From Aquilaria yunnanensis (taxonomy: Eukaryota; Streptophyta; Magnoliopsida; Malvales; Thymelaeaceae), in contig CM077599.1 in NCBI GenBank assembly GCA_039654915.1, positions 11,286,501 through 11,350,500 of the forward strand: 64,000 nt of DNA, given 5' to 3'. Each line of letters starts with the position of its first letter. Positions within the stretch are counted from its first letter, which is position 1. This document shows positions 9,515 to 22,272 of this stretch, piece after piece. The notes under the pieces were generated by a model that searched no databases, was not told the DNA's origin, and worked only from the letters and a program-made list of their open reading frames with translations. Made by a program: the position numbers and the translations under genes.

Positions 9515-11407
9515 GCGGAATATTGCGGATTACGAAACTACAGTAGCAGTGGTAGCCGATATGGATGGACCGGGGAAATTATTTCCCCTTCTTTCTCGAA
9601 TTATTTGTTTAATTTATGTATGGTATAAAAATTAACAAATAATAAAATGATTTATATTTTTTTCATTTTTAACCCTTGGCGAACCCTTTCCATTTCCCGC
9701 CTACCGCACCATCAAACCAAATCCATCGCCTCCTCAATCACTTCATCTACCTGTTTCGTCATCTCCTCGATCTTATAGTTCAGCTGCTTTGTTGTCTCCT
9801 TGAACACACTCCCGATCGTGCTCCGGTTTCATCCTATCACCTCTGTTAGCTCCATTCCATTCCCCATCTTCCTTTCTCTGCCTTGACCCAACCCTTTAAT
9901 CTCACATAACCAAACCGTTCCTTTTAATCTAGCTTAGACCTCTCCCTTTTATTGTGCTCCGATATCGTCATTTTCCTTCCATCGCTCTTCACCATCACTG
10001 TTTCCCTTCCATTGTGCTCCGATCACAACCCAATCAATGATGGAGGGAGTGAGAATCGAGATGGAATTTTGCGGGAATTAGAAATAGGGACATAATTATC
10101 ATTTGTGTTGATAAAGCTTACCAAAAGATAAATTTGTATAAAGAATTTAGGATGACTTAGAAAGAAATATGATTTAAAAAATTTAGGACAAAAGAAGTAT
10201 AAGATTATTGTTAGAGATATGTCAAACAGTGACAATGAGAGAGAATGATTTACTTTTGGGTAAATATTACCATTAGCTCCAAATCTTTATTTGTTATTGT
10301 AAATTGGTTCTCAATATTAATTTTTTTGTAAATTGGTTCATAGTCTCAAAAGAGACCGAGTTAGTACAACAATTCAATTTATAGATAGACAGGACTAATT
10401 TTTTAAATAGTTCATTAACTAACAAAAAATTATCAGATAGTTACAAATTTATAAGAATATAGTTACAAAATAGTTTAAATTGTAATTTAAAAATATGATA
10501 TCAGACACAAATAGTTACATGAGACTTAATTAACCAAACTCTTCAGAAAACTATCTTTTACTAGATTTAAACTATGAAATAATTTTTTATGATTAATAGA
10601 ACATTTAAACTATTAATTTTTCTTCTTCGTAAATTAGTATATTAACTCAATTTTTCCTAGAGTTAGAGACCAATATAAAACAAATTATAAATACCTGGAT
10701 CAATTATCTGTTGGTAATCAATTTACAGTAATAATTAAAATGTTTGGGAGTAATGATGTCTTTTAATTTATCCATATACCCATTTACTCCAATGCTCCAT
10801 AAAGTACCTCTGCCGACAAAATTGAGTTGGTCGAATGTTGGAAATACTTAAATGTACAAAATCCAACACCTAGCTAGCTAATTCGTTGACAAAACCAAGG
10901 TTTTTTAAAACGAAAAAAAATGTGTGAAAGCAATGCGATGAGGAGGGAAATAAGGAACATCTGGTACTCAGTCAGTGTTGACAAAGACAAAATTAACAAA
11001 AGTAGCCGTAGCTTACATACGCTTATGTTTTCATCTATATAAGAAAATGCAAAACTAATTAATAGCGTAGAGTTCCACCTGACCAAGTTTATTTGGAAAG
11101 ATTAGATGAGATGCCCACATTTTCAAGTCCGCAAATATGTGTTGGAAGGATGACGATGTTGTTCGTGCTTCTCATATATATATTCTCAAATCCAATAGGG
11201 AAATGCAAAGCTAACCGTGACGGATAGTGAACTAATCGGGATATAATGTAACATGTGGACATTACTAATTAGTTTCCCTTGCTAACTTGGGTGGTGAATA
11301 TTTTTATGTATGTTATATTTCACCCTTAAAGCAACCGTGTTACTTCTTTCCAATGACCCCAAATTTGGTTTATTTTTGCATATATTTTAGCTATGAGGCA
11401 TCAAGAG
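9515..11407. other. AT-rich intergenic region with possible degenerate elements
   Basis: No intact gene is seen. At about 9660-10020 is a pyrimidine-rich stretch whose minus strand has a short open frame (including KETTKQLNYKIEEMTKQVDE) that I cannot assign. At 10266-10754 is a candidate inverted-repeat element, listed separately. The rest is AT-rich without recognisable signals. Confidence 0.35.
10266..10754. mobile_element. Candidate non-autonomous inverted-repeat element (MITE)
   Basis: The left end ATTACCATTAGCTCC... with TTGTAAATTGGTT matches the reverse complement of the right end (ATTACTCCCAAACATTTTAA... with ACTGTAAATTGATT) over about 45 bases with gaps. The interior is AT-rich and non-coding. 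I could not find a convincing target duplication, so class and exact ends are open. Confidence 0.4.
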
Positions 11408-13960
11408 TAATGGTGTTCATTGGGCTGACCCGGCTCGAACAGGCCGGGCGCAGTCTTGGGTTTGGAGGGCCTGGGCATGACCCGGGTTAAAGCTTGCGGG
11501 GTCTTACCCGATCCTGGGCCGAGCTGAACCTGGGGCATGCCTAGGCCAGCTATTTTTAATTTTTTTTATATTTTTAGAATTTGATTCTAAAACAAATTTT
11601 TTGAAAACTATTTGTTTTAAGAGTAAAACACCATCACCGGTTTGAAATTTTATTAATTTGAAAGCCAAACGACACTTACATAACCTGGAACGAGCTTTAC
11701 ATGAATCAATAGTAAAACATTCCATAAAAGTAAATGTAAAATAAAAAGTAGGATCTGTGCTAAATAGCAAAATCAGATCAAATACAAAATAGGAAGGTAA
11801 TGAGCAAGCTGTAGATTTAAGCATCTATCTCATCGGGGTTTTCTTCGTCAGGACACTTGTAGTCTTGTAATATTAAAGCTGCAAGACCCCAATCACGGTT
11901 GCATCTGGTGATAACATTGCGTGTTTCTTTGAAATTATACATTTTCCAGCACTGAAAGCCGACTTAGATACAACGGTTGAGACAGGAACAACTAGAACTT
12001 CTTTGGAACAACTAGAACTTCTTTGGCAATTATGAAGAGTATTGGAAATTTGTTGGTTCTTGCTTTCCACCATTCTAGAATGCCGGTTTCATTATTCTCC
12101 CAAACCAAGTTGAGGTATGCGTCCATTTCATTAAGACCCGATGCTGCAGCACGGGGTTGTTTGAGGAGTTGTTCCATCGGATTGAATTATGATAAGCCTG
12201 ATGATGATGAACACCCGATAATAGAAGAAGTAGTGTTCGTAACCTTATCCTTATGCCAGTCAGCATAAATCTTAAATAACTCCCACAAGTGCTCCTTAAT
12301 AGTGGCAGTTATAGCATGAATAGAAATATGTATCATTTATAAGAAACTATAATAACTCTCAAGTAGCTGCTGTATACCCATACTTCTAACAGTCGGGTCT
12401 AGTGCAGATGCAAGTAAATAGATCAGGGGTATATCACTGAAATATAAAATTCATTTGTCTTTCATGACCTTAATTGTGTCTTTCAAAAACTCTTTATCCT
12501 TGTATTGGCATGCAATATTGATCAAATGCATTAAAACTTTGTGTGATGTGGGATAGTATACACTGGAACAAAAAATAGTGGCCTCATAAAAATATTGTAG
12601 CATATCAGCCACTTTTGACAGTTTATCCCACATCTCTTGTTTTAAAAGCGTTTTCTTTTCTTTGACATTTATAAAACATGTCATGTGTGCAGCAAATGAC
12701 ATTGCATCCATCAACATTTTGTAAGTTGAGTTCCATCGGGTAGGGTAATCAAGTTTAAAACGTTTCCAACTAAAATCGAGGTCATTTTCAAGACAATATA
12801 GCTTAAACTCTTTGAAAACTTTGTTCATTGACTTCAAATAATGGATTGCCCATCGGATTAGAGTAATTTAAGTACTCAAAACTTGAAGACCTTTTTGGAC
12901 AACTACGTTTAAAATATGACATACATATCTAATATGAAAAAATGCAGCATCCCGGATAGGTTCTAGTGATTCCTTCAATGTCTCAACTGCGACATCGTTG
13001 TTGGATGCATTATCAAATGTTATGCTAAAAACCTTGTCATGACAAAAAAATTCTCTAAAAGTTTCTGAAATAACTTGAAATATGTGCCAACTAGTATGAT
13101 CAACCTCCATCCACTTAAATGCAATTATACGCTTTTGGATGATCCAACTATCATCAATCCAATGTACAGTGATACAATAATAATCTTGTCCTAGTGGTGA
13201 AATCCACATGTCACTACTGAATGAGATATAATGATCAAAAGCAGAGACGTATGCTTATAGGTTATTTACCGACTTCATAAATTTTAAATGTCTCCCTCCT
13301 AGCAATACTCCTAGATGTTCTTTTAAAGGCAGAGTTTAATTCTGATTTAATACATTTTTCTATGTGCCTATCTTCCGCTTGTATAAATGGTTTTTCAGTT
13401 AATATCATCCATTCTATCATGCCTTCACTTCAATTTTGTTGATTAAATCTAAAAATACCTGATCTGCCAACAGTACTTGCAAGCTGTGTCTGACCGTCGG
13501 TACTGGCAACTGCATCTGAACATAGATTCAGGTGCTTATGTTTCATATGTCTTTTGAGTGTTCTTGTGCAAGAGTTCTTCTTGTGCACGAGCTTTATGTT
13601 GCAATGTTTGTAATTTGCGAACCTCGCATCATTAGCATGAGTATCCTTCTCAAAAGCTTGGTCAAAATGCTCCCAAACCCATGCGGTGAGCCTCTACATC
13701 TTACCTTGTGATGGAAGCTCGGGTTGATGGCTTGTCGGGGTCTGTTGAGAACCATTTCCTCCACCAACATTCTCTGATGCCGTTAGCTCCATCTCCTCAA
13801 TGTCATCATCAAAAAGTTGATTGTCGAGCCCAAGTTGTGTTGACCCATATCGAATTGCTTGTCCTCATCAGTTTATTGGATTTGAGCCCTACAGGTCACC
13901 GATCGGGAAAGGCCACGAAAAAAAACCTCAAACCGGTGCAGGATGAAGAGCTTTAAGGCC
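11408..13960 (-). mobile_element. Degenerate hAT transposon, truncated on its right side
   Basis: The left end TAATGGTGTTCATTGGGCTGACCCGG resembles the terminal motif common in plant hAT elements (TAGGGGTGTTCA... rich in GGGCC/GGCCGGGC). A decayed transposase reads away from the right side on the minus strand. The partner terminus is not found: the gypsy element's truncated LTR begins at about 14081, so the right end was probably lost. About 420 bases between the terminus and the transposase end are non-coding. Confidence 0.6.
11840..13790 (-). pseudogene. hAT transposase (zf-BED, RNase H-like core, hATC) relic
   Basis: On the minus strand the family order is recognisable. A BED zinc finger lies at about 13,520-13,710 (VWEHFDQAFEKD... 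CNIKLVHKKNSCTRTLKRHMKHKH). Core blocks follow at 13209-12868 (MWISPLGQDYYCITVHWIDD, then ITFDNASNND and FHIRYVCHILNVVVQ) and 12837-12451 (LDYPTRWNSTYKML). The C-terminal hATC dimerisation domain is at about 12180-11880 (WWKARTNKFPILFIIAKEVL, then STVVSKSAFSAGK). The blocks are separated by stops and frameshifts. Within hATC a 20-base tandem duplication (11987-12006 and 12007-12026) shifts the frame. The protein belongs to the RICESLEEPER-like hAT family. No active product is expected. Confidence 0.85.
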
Positions 13961-14080
13961 TTTCCCTCTCTTCTTAATGCCATTTGTGTGAGAATAAATT
14001 GAGAAGATGAAGAGCTTTGGAATAATTAAGGAATGATTAAGAAAAAATTAAGAAAAAATTAAGAAAATAAGGTTAAGAGC

Positions 14081-14843
14081 TTCAAAAAAATACAAGAAAT
14101 AAATACATTATAATTGTCACATGTGGTTCTCTTGAACCAAACCATTTCCTTCCTACACCTATAAATAGGTCCCCAAAGCCAAAAAAAGAAGGAGAAGAAA
14201 TTGGAGAGGCAAAAACTTAGAGAGAAAGAAAAATCTCTCTACAAGAAATTTTCTCCTGTTCTTCAAGCCGATCAAGCACAAACGCCTGGCGAAAGAAGAA
14301 ATCAACTTCAAAGAAGATAAAATCCCAGTTTCGAGGACAAATTCGAAGAACGCAGTGAGAAACGCAAAGCACACGAAACGGTGCTTCATCAAGTTCAAGT
14401 TTAGATCCGGCGGAAGCGGTGAGGAACGTGAAGAACGCGAGATAGCACTGCATCAAGTTCAAGTCCAGATCCAGTGGAAGCGGCGAGGAACGTGAAGAAT
14501 TCGTTTTTGTGCTGCAACAAGTCAAACTTCAAGGAAAGAGGCAAGAAAGCGGCGGACATTGCCTGAAGCCCCCAAGTCCAAGGAGTACAACAAAAATTTT
14601 ACACCGAAAGAAGCGGCAAGGACCTCGGTTCGTGTTCGTGCAAGACAAGTCCAGAATCCGTGTTCGTGAAGAAGCCGTTCGTGCCTCCACCAAAAGCTCA
14701 AAGCGTTAATCAGTGGATTGTGCACATGAGAAGCACGCTAGAGAGTCGATCCCTAAAAATCTTTGTTCTAAATTTTAATATTGTAATTTGTGCTACAATT
14801 AATTTCAGGGTGTAATTTTTTACACATGAAATTTGTGCGTACA
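14081..14843 (+). repeat. 5' LTR, truncated at its 5' side
   Basis: It aligns with 26881-27644 and ends ...GTGCGTACA. The part equivalent to 26530-26880 is absent; sequence upstream of about 14081 is unrelated A-rich DNA next to the hAT relic. Without the start of the LTR the flanking target duplication cannot be checked. Confidence 0.85.
14160..14167 (+). promoter_or_regulatory. TATA box of the 5' LTR
   Basis: TATAAATA lies in the LTR upstream of the leader. The same position in the 3' LTR (26960-26967) reads TATAAGTA, a single A-to-G change. Confidence 0.5.
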
Positions 14844-14849
14844 AATTCC

Positions 14850-14868
14850 TGGCGACTCCGCTAGGGAC
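14850..14868 (+). other. Primer binding site (tRNA-Arg type)
   Basis: TGGCGACTCCGCTAGGGAC begins six bases after the 5' LTR end. It matches the PBS form known for Tat/Ogre-like gypsy elements, which is complementary to the 3' end of tRNA-Arg. Confidence 0.7.
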
Positions 14869-14926
14869 ATTTTCTACCTCTCATCTCTCGCATCGAGAAA
14901 GCTTTGAAGAAACTCAAGTAAAGATC

Positions 14927-17257
14927 ATGGAATCAAAAAGTGCTGTTGTCAACACCGAGAAATCTGCGGCAAAGGAAAAGGAAGTCGCACCGGTCACTCG
15001 TGCAAAAGCTCGTGCTGAAGGATCTCAATTGGCGTCTCCGCTAAAGCAATTTTCTCGCAAAAGCAAGAAAGAAGGAGTTGCTGTAGAGAAGCAAGAAGTT
15101 CAACCAACAAGAGGGAGATCCAATCCTTCAAGCTACTCCAACCACTCAAGTAGGAACAAGGAAGTGGAGGTCTCCGCCGAGAAGATAAGGGCTCACTCAT
15201 CTTCCAAGACATCAATGAAAAAGACCACTACAAGTGAAGAATCTAAAACTGGATCTGTGACTTTCCCAAAGAAAAGGTGGGCAGATTACTCTTCATCCTC
15301 GGAGTCGAAGTTACCAGCCTTGGTACCAGATTCTGGAAATCCTGAGGACCGTCTTGAACAGATGGCATTTTCCATTGAAAGGTTGACGGCAAAACTTGAA
15401 GAGAAAGATGCCTAGATTGCGTTGTTGATGAATAAATTAGAAGCTCAACATTTTCCGGGGCAAGCAACTACAAGTGGTACTAAGAAAGCTGTTGATCCTA
15501 CTGCTGAAAAACTCAAGAACATGGAAAAGCAGCAAAAGCAAAGTCAATATGATCATACGGTCCTGCAAAGTGCCCTAAATGACACAGCCCAAAGGTCTGT
15601 GGCCTCATTATCTGTGCAGCAACTTCAACACATGATTATGGATACCATTCGAGCTCAATCTGGAGTGGCTCCACAATCATCCCTAGCGTATCCAAAGCCG
15701 TACTCAAGGAGGATTGATGAGCTAAGGATGCCGTTAGGTTATCAACCACCAAAATTCCAACAATTTGATGGCAAGGGCAATCCGAAGCAACATGTGGCTC
15801 ACTTCATTGAAACCTGTAACAATGCCGGGACCTATGGTGATCTTATGGTGAAGCAATTTGTGCGGTCATTGAAAGGAGCTGCTTTTGACTGGTACACGGA
15901 TATTCCTACAGGATTCATTGATGGATGGGACCAACTTGAAAGAGAGTTTTTGTCACGTTTCTACAGCACGAGAAGGACGGTCAGCCTCCCGGAGCTGGCA
16001 GCAATCAAACAAAGGAAGGACGAGCCAGTAACAGAATTCATAGAACGATGGAGAACCAACGTCCTCAACTGCAAGGAGCGGATAAGTGAAGCCTCTTCCA
16101 TCGATATGTGTGCGCAAGGGATGCACTGGGGAATACTCTATAGCTTGAAGGGAAACATGCCTCATTCATTTGAAGAACTCGCAACAATGGCTCACGACTT
16201 GGAGATCTAGATTGCAAGGCATGGGAGCTATATTCCAAGCAATTCCTCTCAAAAGAGAGATGACAAGAAAGACAAAGAAGAAAAGGTTGTGAAGACAAAA
16301 GAAACCATGGCTGTAGCTGCTACTCCGACAAAGATCTCCAAAGAGAGCTCAAGTCTTGATGCTAAATTTGTGAAGGGCCAACCGGATGTAAAGAAAAGAT
16401 TGACACTCAAGGAACTTGAAGCAAAACAATACCCATTTGCAGATTCGGATGTGCCTGCAATCTTAGACCAGTTGCTAGAAAGGAACTTGATAGAACTGCC
16501 GAATCCAAAGAGACCGGAGGAGGTTGGAAGAGTAGATGACCCTAAGTATTGCCGATTTCACCGTATTGTTGGCCACCCCGTCAAAAAATGCTTTGTGTTG
16601 AAGGATCTTATAGTCCGCATGGAAAAGGAAGGGCATATCAAATTCAATGATTTGGAGGAACCATTGGTTTCCAATGTTGCCGAGATATGCCTTAAAGCGA
16701 CTTCCCCAAAGTTCGTAGAAAAACTTGAAGATGAAGTCAAGGTCTCTACTCAAGACTTTGCAGAGAAGGAAAGTACACTTGAAGTACTTACATGTGGCCC
16801 AAAAGATGTTGTTCCAGTGAAATTTGAGGTCGATGGTGAGGTAACAACTATTTATGCATACCCTGGTATGCCAAAATACTTTGAAAACCCAAACGCCCCA
16901 AGCTTCTATGATGTCATGGTCGATGACTTAGATACATGGGAGTCTTCATCTGAGTCGAAAGACAAAGTCGATGACGGATGGTCAACGTTCATAAGTAAGA
17001 AAAAAAAGTATGCTTGGACAAAAAAAGTAAGCATCCCAAGTCCTTTAAGAGTGTTCGACCCGATGAGCTACCGAGCAGAAAAGCCAACTAGGTGGGGAGA
17101 ATTAACAAGTTTTGGTTCATCAGATGAGCAAGACGATGAATGGAAAATGGTGAGAAACCAAAGACGAAGAAAGAATCAACCACCACACTATCCTTTTCTA
17201 GAAGCTCCGAAAGACAAAAAACTGGAAGGGTGTAACCCCACAAGAGTGCATCCTTAA
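14927..17257 (+). pseudogene. Gag polyprotein region of the Tat element
   Basis: One frame runs from ATG 14927 through in-frame stops near 15413, 16208 and 17255. The N-terminal third is basic and Lys/Ser-rich. The retrotransposon gag core is at about 15,720-16,210 (FDGKGNPKQHVAHFIETC, SLKGAAFDWYTDIPTG, ELAAIKQRKDEPVTEFIERW). A Tat-type Cys/His motif follows (YCRFHRIVGHPVKKCFVLKD) at about 16,550. The first two stops lie where Gln is expected (CAA/CAG to TAA/TAG), which fits C-to-T decay. Gag packages the element RNA into virus-like particles; this copy cannot be translated whole. Confidence 0.85.
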
Positions 17258-18541
17258 ATGCCTAGGAAAGTTTGGAAGCCACTGCATCCAACAAGGGCAG
17301 AATCACAACAGGTGGTTAGGAAGTCTGTGACACTGCTTGACTATTTCCTAAAGTCATATTTTATAAAACACAATGTGAAGGTAAACGCTGCAAGCGTTCA
17401 TGGAGATAATGATTCAAGTCGTAGCCAAAAGGGACCCGGCAAAGTAAGCATTGGAGATAAGGTTGATGTAGTGAAGGCTGGCATCATCTCCAAACTCAAA
17501 GATCTCCCTGCAACCATGACCATGAATGAGGTTCTCAAGCTACCACAAGATATTCAGCTAGCCACACTTCAAGTGCTCATCGACCCAGGAGCTTATGAAG
17601 GAAAAATGTTTCGAAAAAAGGCAAATGATAAGTGTGTCACTTGCATGGCTACAATATCTTTTGATGACGAAGATTTGCAGCTGGGCCGTCGTTTGCATAA
17701 TCGACCTCTTTATGTAAGCGAATATATTTGCGAACACCGGATTGGGAGGATCCTAATTGATGGTGGCTCCGCTGTGAATATCATGCCCATTCGAACATTG
17801 AAGAAGGTCGGGCTATTTATAAAAGATCTTTCAATTAGCAAGTTGACCATCCAAGGTTTCAACCAAAAGGGGCAATGTTCTGCAGGGAAAATTCAGCTTA
17901 CAATGGAGATTGAAGAATTGAAGACCTCCGTTTTGTTTCATGTTATTGACGCAAATACTTCATATGACTTGCTGCTCGGGCGTACTTGGATGCATGAAAA
18001 TGGAGTTGTACCATCAACTTGGCACCAATGCTTCAAGTATGTTGGCGATGATGGAAGCATCAAACGTGTAGTGGCAGAAACCGCCCCTTTTGACGTCGAG
18101 GAAACCCATTTCGCCGACGCCAAGTTCTACCTGGAAGACTGCCAAGATATGAAGCCCAAGGCTTTCTCCATAATGCTCCATAAAGCAAAAAGAACTAAAA
18201 GGAACATCTCTGCCTCAACCAGCAAGCCTCGTTTTTCTAAAGAATATGCTAGAGTGCTAAAAAAAGACATGGTCCTACCAATCTCTTCGCTCTCTAAATT
18301 GACTATGTCTGATGAACCTGCAAAGAAAATGAAGGAATTTCAAAGCTTGAAAGAAAATGCATGGTTTGGCCCTAAGGTCGAGAAATTGTTTCAAAAAGCA
18401 GGATATGGTAAAGGTGAACCCCGACAACTTGGCAATTTGGATGCAATCCTTGAAAAAGGGCAGCATGGAGAAAAGCATGGTTTAGGATATCACCATCTAA
18501 AAGAATGCATCATGCAACCCGGTGATGATTCAGATTTATGA
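17258..18541 (+). pseudogene. Gag-pol linker and aspartic protease of the Tat element
   Basis: This open stretch of 427 codons is in the same frame as gag, separated from it by one stop. The retropepsin-like active site is at about 17,750 (GRILIDGGSAVNIMP; Asp-Gly-Gly-Ser in place of the usual Asp-Ser/Thr-Gly, as in other Tat elements), with the flap and LLGRTWMHE downstream. A Gly-rich patch-like segment (KAGYGKGEPRQLGNLDAI) lies near the end. The reading shifts by one base near 18,530, where the next frame continues EYDEDQVKLQVNQEEKETRE. The protease would release gag and pol products. Confidence 0.8.
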
Positions 18542-20820
18542 GTATGATGAAGACCAAGTAAAATTGCAGGTTAACCAGGAGGAAAAAGAAACCCGTGAGA
18601 ATGTTCGAGTCTCCGTATTTAAACGCCTGGGACCAAAAGCCCCTACTAATAATACACAAAGGACTTCAGTTTTTGCACGGCTCAGGCCAAATGGAGCTCA
18701 TCCGAAAGCACAAGCAAAGCCCAAACGCTAGAGGCAAAAGAGACAAAGGCATCGCCACCAAACATCTCATAAAGATGATAATCCTCAAGAGGAAGTAGCC
18801 TCCTGCAATAATGTCGCACTGGAAGGACGAGATCAAGATGAGCCAAGCATGGAAGAAGTAGTCGAAGAAACTGAACCAAGTCCTGCACCTGAAGCTTTTG
18901 AGGAAGGAGGGCAAGCAATTGTTGATGACTTGAAGGAACTAAATTTAGGGCTGCCGGATCATCCAAAGTCGGTGTTTGTGAGCACCCTGCTGGGTCTTGA
19001 AGAGGAGGCGAGATACTTCGAGCTACTGAAAGAATATGAAGATGTCTTTGCATAGTCCTATAGGGAGATGCCCGGAATGGATCCAAAGATCATTGTCCAT
19101 CACCTTGCCGTGAAGCATGGATCCCGCCCCGTCAAACAGGCTCAACGAAGATTTCAGCCAGAACTTATTCCACAAATTGAGGCTGAAGTAAATAAACTTA
19201 TTGATGCGGGTTTCATTCGAGAGATTAAGTACCCCACCTGGATTTCAAACATTGTGGTCGTGAGGAAGAAGAATGGCCAAATCAGAATCTGCATAGACTT
19301 CCGAGATTTGAATATAGCCTGCCCAAAGGATGACTTCCCCTTGCCAATAACGGAATTAATGGTTAACTCAACAACGGGACACGAAGCTTTGTCTTTCATG
19401 GATGGGTTCTCTGGTTACAACCAAATTCGCATGGATCCAAAGGATGAGGAATTTACAGCCTTTCGTACTCCAAAGGAGATTTATTGCTACAAAGTTATGC
19501 CATTTGGACTCAAGAATGCCGGTGCAACTTACCAACGAGCGATGCAAAGAATCTTTGATGACATGTTGCACAAGAAAGTAGAATGCTATGTCGATGACTT
19601 GGTGGTGAAGATGAAAAACAAGTCAGAGCACCTAAAGGACTTGCGTGACGTCTTTGACTGACTCTGCAAATACCAACTAAAGATTAATCCTCTCAAATGT
19701 GCTTTCGGTGTTACTTTTGGAAAGTTCTTAGGATTCATCGTCCGTCATCGTGGCATCGAGGTGGACCAATAAAAAATAGACACAATCCTGAAAATGCCTG
19801 AGCCAAGTAACACTCGTGAGCTTAAAAACCTGCAAGGAAGATTAGCATACATAAGGCGGTTTATCTCCAACCTAGCAGGACGATGCCACCTGTTTAGTAG
19901 GCTCCTAAAAAAGGATATGCCTTTTATCTGGGATGACGCTTACAAGAATGCATTTCAAAGTATAAAGGACTACCTACTCCATCCACCCGTCCTTGTTGCT
20001 CCAATTCAAGGAAAGCCTTTAATATTGTATATAGCCGCCCAAGAACACTCATTGGGGGCATTGCTTGCTCAACAAAATGATGAGGGGAAGGAAAATGCAC
20101 TCTACTACTTGAGTCGGACGCTAGTGAGGGCAGAAGCTAACTATTCTCCCATTTAGAAGATATGCCTCGCACTGATCTTTGCTATAAAGAAACTAAGGCA
20201 TTACATGCTAGCCCATGTAGTCCATCTTGTGTCAAAGGCTGATCCACTGAAGCACTTGATGTCAAGACCGGTGCTTTCAGGAAGGTTGGCTAAATGGGCT
20301 CTTCTTCTGTCTGAATTTGACATAGTGTTTGTCTCACAAAAGGCAATCAAAGGACAAGCATTGGCGGATTTTCTTGTCGATCACCCTATACCAGCAGAAT
20401 GGGAACTCCCAGAAGACCTGCCAGATGAGAAAGTCTTCCTTGCACAAATCATCCTAACCTGGGAAATGTTCTTTGATGGTGCATCTCGAGAATATGGAGC
20501 GGGGGCAGGTGTGGTGTTCGTCTCTCCCTACAATGAAGTTTTGCCATACTCTTTCAGCTTGCTCAAGAAGTGCTCGAATAATGTAGTATAGTACCAAGCC
20601 TTGCTAATTGGATTGGAAGCAACCATGGACATGCAGATCCAAGAACTGGAGATCTTTGGAGATTCTAAACTGGTGGTCAACCAACTCCTCCAAGAATACG
20701 ATGTTCGCAAACCTGAACTACTCCCTTTATTTGAATATGCAAGGCGTTTACTGGACCAATTAGAGCAAGTAAGCGTCCATTATGTTGCTCGAGGGCACAA
20801 TCGACATGCCGATGCTTAAG
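18542..20820 (+). pseudogene. Reverse transcriptase, RNase H and second RNase H-like domain
   Basis: The RT fingers and palm are at 19,068-19,660: VVRKKNGQIRICIDFRDLN, SFMDGFSGYNQIRMDPKDE, MPFGLKNAGATYQRAMQRIF, and the catalytic YVDD at about 19,588. The thumb and RNase H follow at 19,680-20,370 (KINPLKCAFGV, LQGRLAYIRRFISNLAGRC, then ALADFLVDHP). A second, archaeal-type RNase H domain is at 20,460-20,820 (MFFDGASREYGAGAGVVFVS, EIFGDSKLVVNQL, ARGHNRHADA), diagnostic of the Tat lineage. In-frame stops break it near 19,050, 19,660, 19,770, 20,156, 20,590 and 20,818. Confidence 0.87.
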
Positions 20821-20879
20821 CCAACCTGGCAGCTGTTCTAGCAAATTCAACTGAGCAAGAAGCCTCGATCCAAGTACAC

Positions 20880-22206
20880 AAGAGATAGGTGACACCACAA
20901 ATATTAGTCGAGAAATATGGTTGCAGGCATACTATCTCCGTCATTAAACCAAAGGACGATTGGCGACAACTATTTATTAGTTACTTGGAACATGGTAACC
21001 TACCTGAAGACCCTCGACGTTGAGCTGATATTCGCCGAAGAGCACCAAGGTTCGTCCACTTCAAGAAGGTTCTCTATTGTCGCTCTATCGAAGGAGTCCT
21101 CCTTACATGCCTAAGTGATGAAGAAGCGGGGCAAGTTGTAGAAGAAGTTCATTCTGGAATATGTGGAGCTCATCAGTCTGGACCAAAACTTTACCATCGT
21201 ATCAAGAGGATGGGGTATTATTGGCCAATGATGGTAAAAGATTGCATCAGCTCCGCCAGGAGATGTCAAGCCTGCCAATTCCATGCCAACCTTATTCATC
21301 AGCCTCCGGAGCTGTTTCATCCCACAGTGGCTTTTTGGCCTTTTGATGCTTGAGGGCTTGACATTGTGGGGCCAATCACTCCTAAGTCATCCGCTGGGCA
21401 CTCATTCATCTTGGCCGCCACTGATTATTTCTCAAAATGGGCAGAAGCTATCCCATTGAAGGAAGTCAAGAAAGAGAATGTAGTGGAATTCATCCAAATA
21501 AACATCATTTACCGATATGGAGTTCCTCGCTACATCATCACTGACAATGGAAAGCCGTTCTACAATAAATTGATGGACAAACTTTGTGGCAAGTTCAAGT
21601 TTGTCCAACATAACTCATCTATGTACAACGCTGCAGCAAACGGTTTAGCTGAAGCCTTCAACAAAACGCTGTGCAACTTTTTGAAAAAGTTGTCTCAAGA
21701 TCAAATAGATATTGGCATGAGAAAGTTGGAGAAGCCCTTTGGGCATATCGAACAATGCACAAGACCCCTACTCAAGCAACTCAAAACTCCCTGGTTTATG
21801 GCGTAGAAGCAGTCCTCCCGTTGGAATGCAAATTCCTTTTTTAAGGATAGCTCTGCAAAAAGGATTGACCACTGAGGAAAATGCCAAGTTGCGGCTAGAG
21901 GAGCTTGATGCTTTAGACGAGAAAAGACTTAAAGCTCAACAACGCTTAGAGTGCTATCAAGCTCACATGGCAAAAGCTTTCAACAAGAAGGTGCGCCCGA
22001 GGATTTTTCAAGTTGGGGACCTGGTGTTAGCCATTAGAAGACCAATCATCATGACGAAGCGCGCCGGAGGAAAGTTCGTGTCAAAGTGGGATGGCCCGTA
22101 CGTGGTGACCGAAGTCTACACCAACGGTGCTTACAAGATAGTGGACAATGACGGTTTAAGAATCGGCCCCATCAATGGGAAGTTCTTGAAGAAGTTTTAT
22201 GCATGA
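20880..22206 (+). pseudogene. Integrase of the Tat element
   Basis: The HHCC zinc domain is read across frames at about 21,060-21,300 (EEVHSGICGAHQSGPKLYHR, RCQACQFH). The DDE core follows: DIVGPITPKSSAGHSFILAA, the central Asp in YIITDNGKPFYN, then ANGLAEAFNKTL. A stop near 21,348 and a frameshift near 21,740-21,810 break it. The C-terminal part (VRPRIFQVGDLVLAIRRP, KFVSKWDGPYVVTEVY) is open to the stop at 22,206. Integrase would insert element cDNA; this copy is inactive. Confidence 0.87.
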
Positions 22207-22272
22207 AGACTCGGGGGCATGCTCCTTGTCACAAGAGCCTAAGCTGTATGACAAAACAAAAAAAAACACACA

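Noticed and set aside
14159..14725. Minus-strand open frames in the LTR, repeated at 27,017-27,526
   Set aside because: They occur in both LTR copies because the LTR is repeated, and they read antisense to the LTR leader. No known domain.
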